7,263 bases of DNA, from positions 1-7,263 of the forward strand of contig CAAFWA010000229.1 in NCBI GenBank assembly GCA_900766635.1, read 5' to 3'. The DNA is from an uncultured Acinetobacter sp. GTDB lineage: Bacteria > Pseudomonadota > Gammaproteobacteria > Pseudomonadales > Moraxellaceae. The notes below the pieces were generated by a model. The model was given only the letters and a program-made list of their open reading frames with translations. It had not been told where the DNA came from and searched no databases. Every line of letters starts with the position of its first letter. Within the stretch, counting starts at the first letter, position 1. Shown here in pieces: positions 6,940 to 7,263 of this stretch. Made by a program: the position numbers and the translations under genes.

Positions 6940-6957
6940 TCCGAAATTGTTTAATAT
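6931..6957 (+). promoter_or_regulatory. Candidate promoter of the divergent DUF4917-like gene
   Basis: TTGTTC (6931-6936) and TAATAT (6952-6957) are separated by 15 bases, shorter than ideal. A start near 6964 would give a leader of about 23 bases before the GTG. The -35 overlaps the ahcY -35 on the other strand. The call is weak and rests on consensus match. Confidence 0.3.
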
Positions 6958-6986
6958 CTGTCTAATAAGAAAACTTTGGATTGACT

Positions 6987-7263
6987 GTGACAAAAGAATT
7001 TCAATATCCAATACATGATTGGAAAGATATTAAAGACAATTATTTAAATGCAAACTTGATCATAGGCAATGGGGCTAGTATTGCTTTATATGAAAAATTT
7101 CATTTTAACTCTTTAAAAGAAGAAGCTGAAAAATTAAAACTTTTTAATGATGATATAGCTAAACTTTTTATTGAATTTTCTACATCTGATTTTGAATTAA
7201 TTTTACGACTAGTTTGGCATGCAAAATTAGTAAATAAGCATTTAGGTATTTGTGATTTAAAAA
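6987..7263 (+). CDS. DUF4917-like protein of unknown function, N-terminal 92 residues only
   Basis: The frame stays open to the window edge. The start is taken as GTG at 6987 with GGA six bases upstream; an in-frame TTG two codons earlier is the only other option before the TAA at 6966. The protein begins with a short acidic stretch around W12. Then comes NLIIGNGASIAL (23-34), a hydrophobic strand with a glycine turn like the nucleotide-binding start of SIR2-like and AbiH-like proteins. Then FHFNSLKEEA, and STSDFELILRLVWHAKLVNKHLGI about residues 65-88. This order matches my memory of the DUF4917 family (usually about 330-350 aa). Function is not known to me, and a defence role would be speculation. 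The DNA is about 24% GC by hand count over 7021-7260, versus about 42% in a sampled stretch of ahcY, which suggests horizontally acquired DNA. It is divergent from ahcY. Confidence 0.75.
   Translation, partial: MTKEFQYPIHDWKDIKDNYLNANLIIGNGASIALYEKFHFNSLKEEAEKLKLFNDDIAKLFIEFSTSDFELILRLVWHAKLVNKHLGICDLK

Overview
The window looks like chromosome from a gammaproteobacterium of the Moraxellaceae, most likely Acinetobacter. The basis is the moderately low GC content (about 42% in a hand-counted stretch of ahcY) and the character of the encoded proteins. That is inference from sequence, not a database match. All recognisable core genes lie on the minus strand. A single truncated gene at the right edge runs on the plus strand.

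Reading the minus strand from right to left: an ahcY promoter (about 6911-6939) leads straight into a structured leader at 6804-6901. This leader matches the S-adenosylhomocysteine (SAH) riboswitch architecture: P1, P2, an extra hairpin, and a pseudoknot joining the 5' end to a downstream GGCATCC. It precedes ahcY (SAH hydrolase, 6759-5377). After a strong hairpin terminator or attenuator (5343-5367) comes metF (5,10-methylenetetrahydrofolate reductase, 5300-4464). rsmE (16S rRNA m3U1498 methyltransferase, 4436-3720) follows after 27 bases, and a clean terminator (3681-3706) ends the block. ahcY and metF both serve the activated-methyl cycle: AhcY removes the SAH left by methyltransferases, yielding homocysteine, and MetF supplies the methyl group for remethylating homocysteine to methionine. 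RsmE is a SAM consumer that makes SAH. An SAH-sensing leader at the head of this block is therefore biologically coherent.

A gene-free stretch of about 570 bases (3153-3719) follows. It holds candidate maeB promoters, a perfect 7-bp dyad that may be an operator, and a region that could encode a small RNA ending in the 3681-3706 hairpin. maeB (full-length 759-aa NADP-type malic enzyme with a C-terminal phosphotransacetylase-like domain, 3152-873) follows. Between maeB and cca lies a long hairpin (793-837) whose distal arm contains the Shine-Dalgarno sequence of cca. cca (tRNA nucleotidyltransferase with HD domain, start at 789) runs off the left edge.

At the right edge, from about 6960, the sequence becomes very AT-rich (about 24% GC by hand count over 7021-7260). 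A plus-strand gene starts at 6987. Its first 92 residues resemble the DUF4917 family of unknown function, with a Rossmann-like GNGASIA motif reminiscent of SIR2-like proteins. This is the likely start of an accessory segment. The most notable findings are the SAH riboswitch-like leader and the core/accessory boundary with the DUF4917-like gene. I see no CRISPR array, insertion sequence, tRNA or rRNA.
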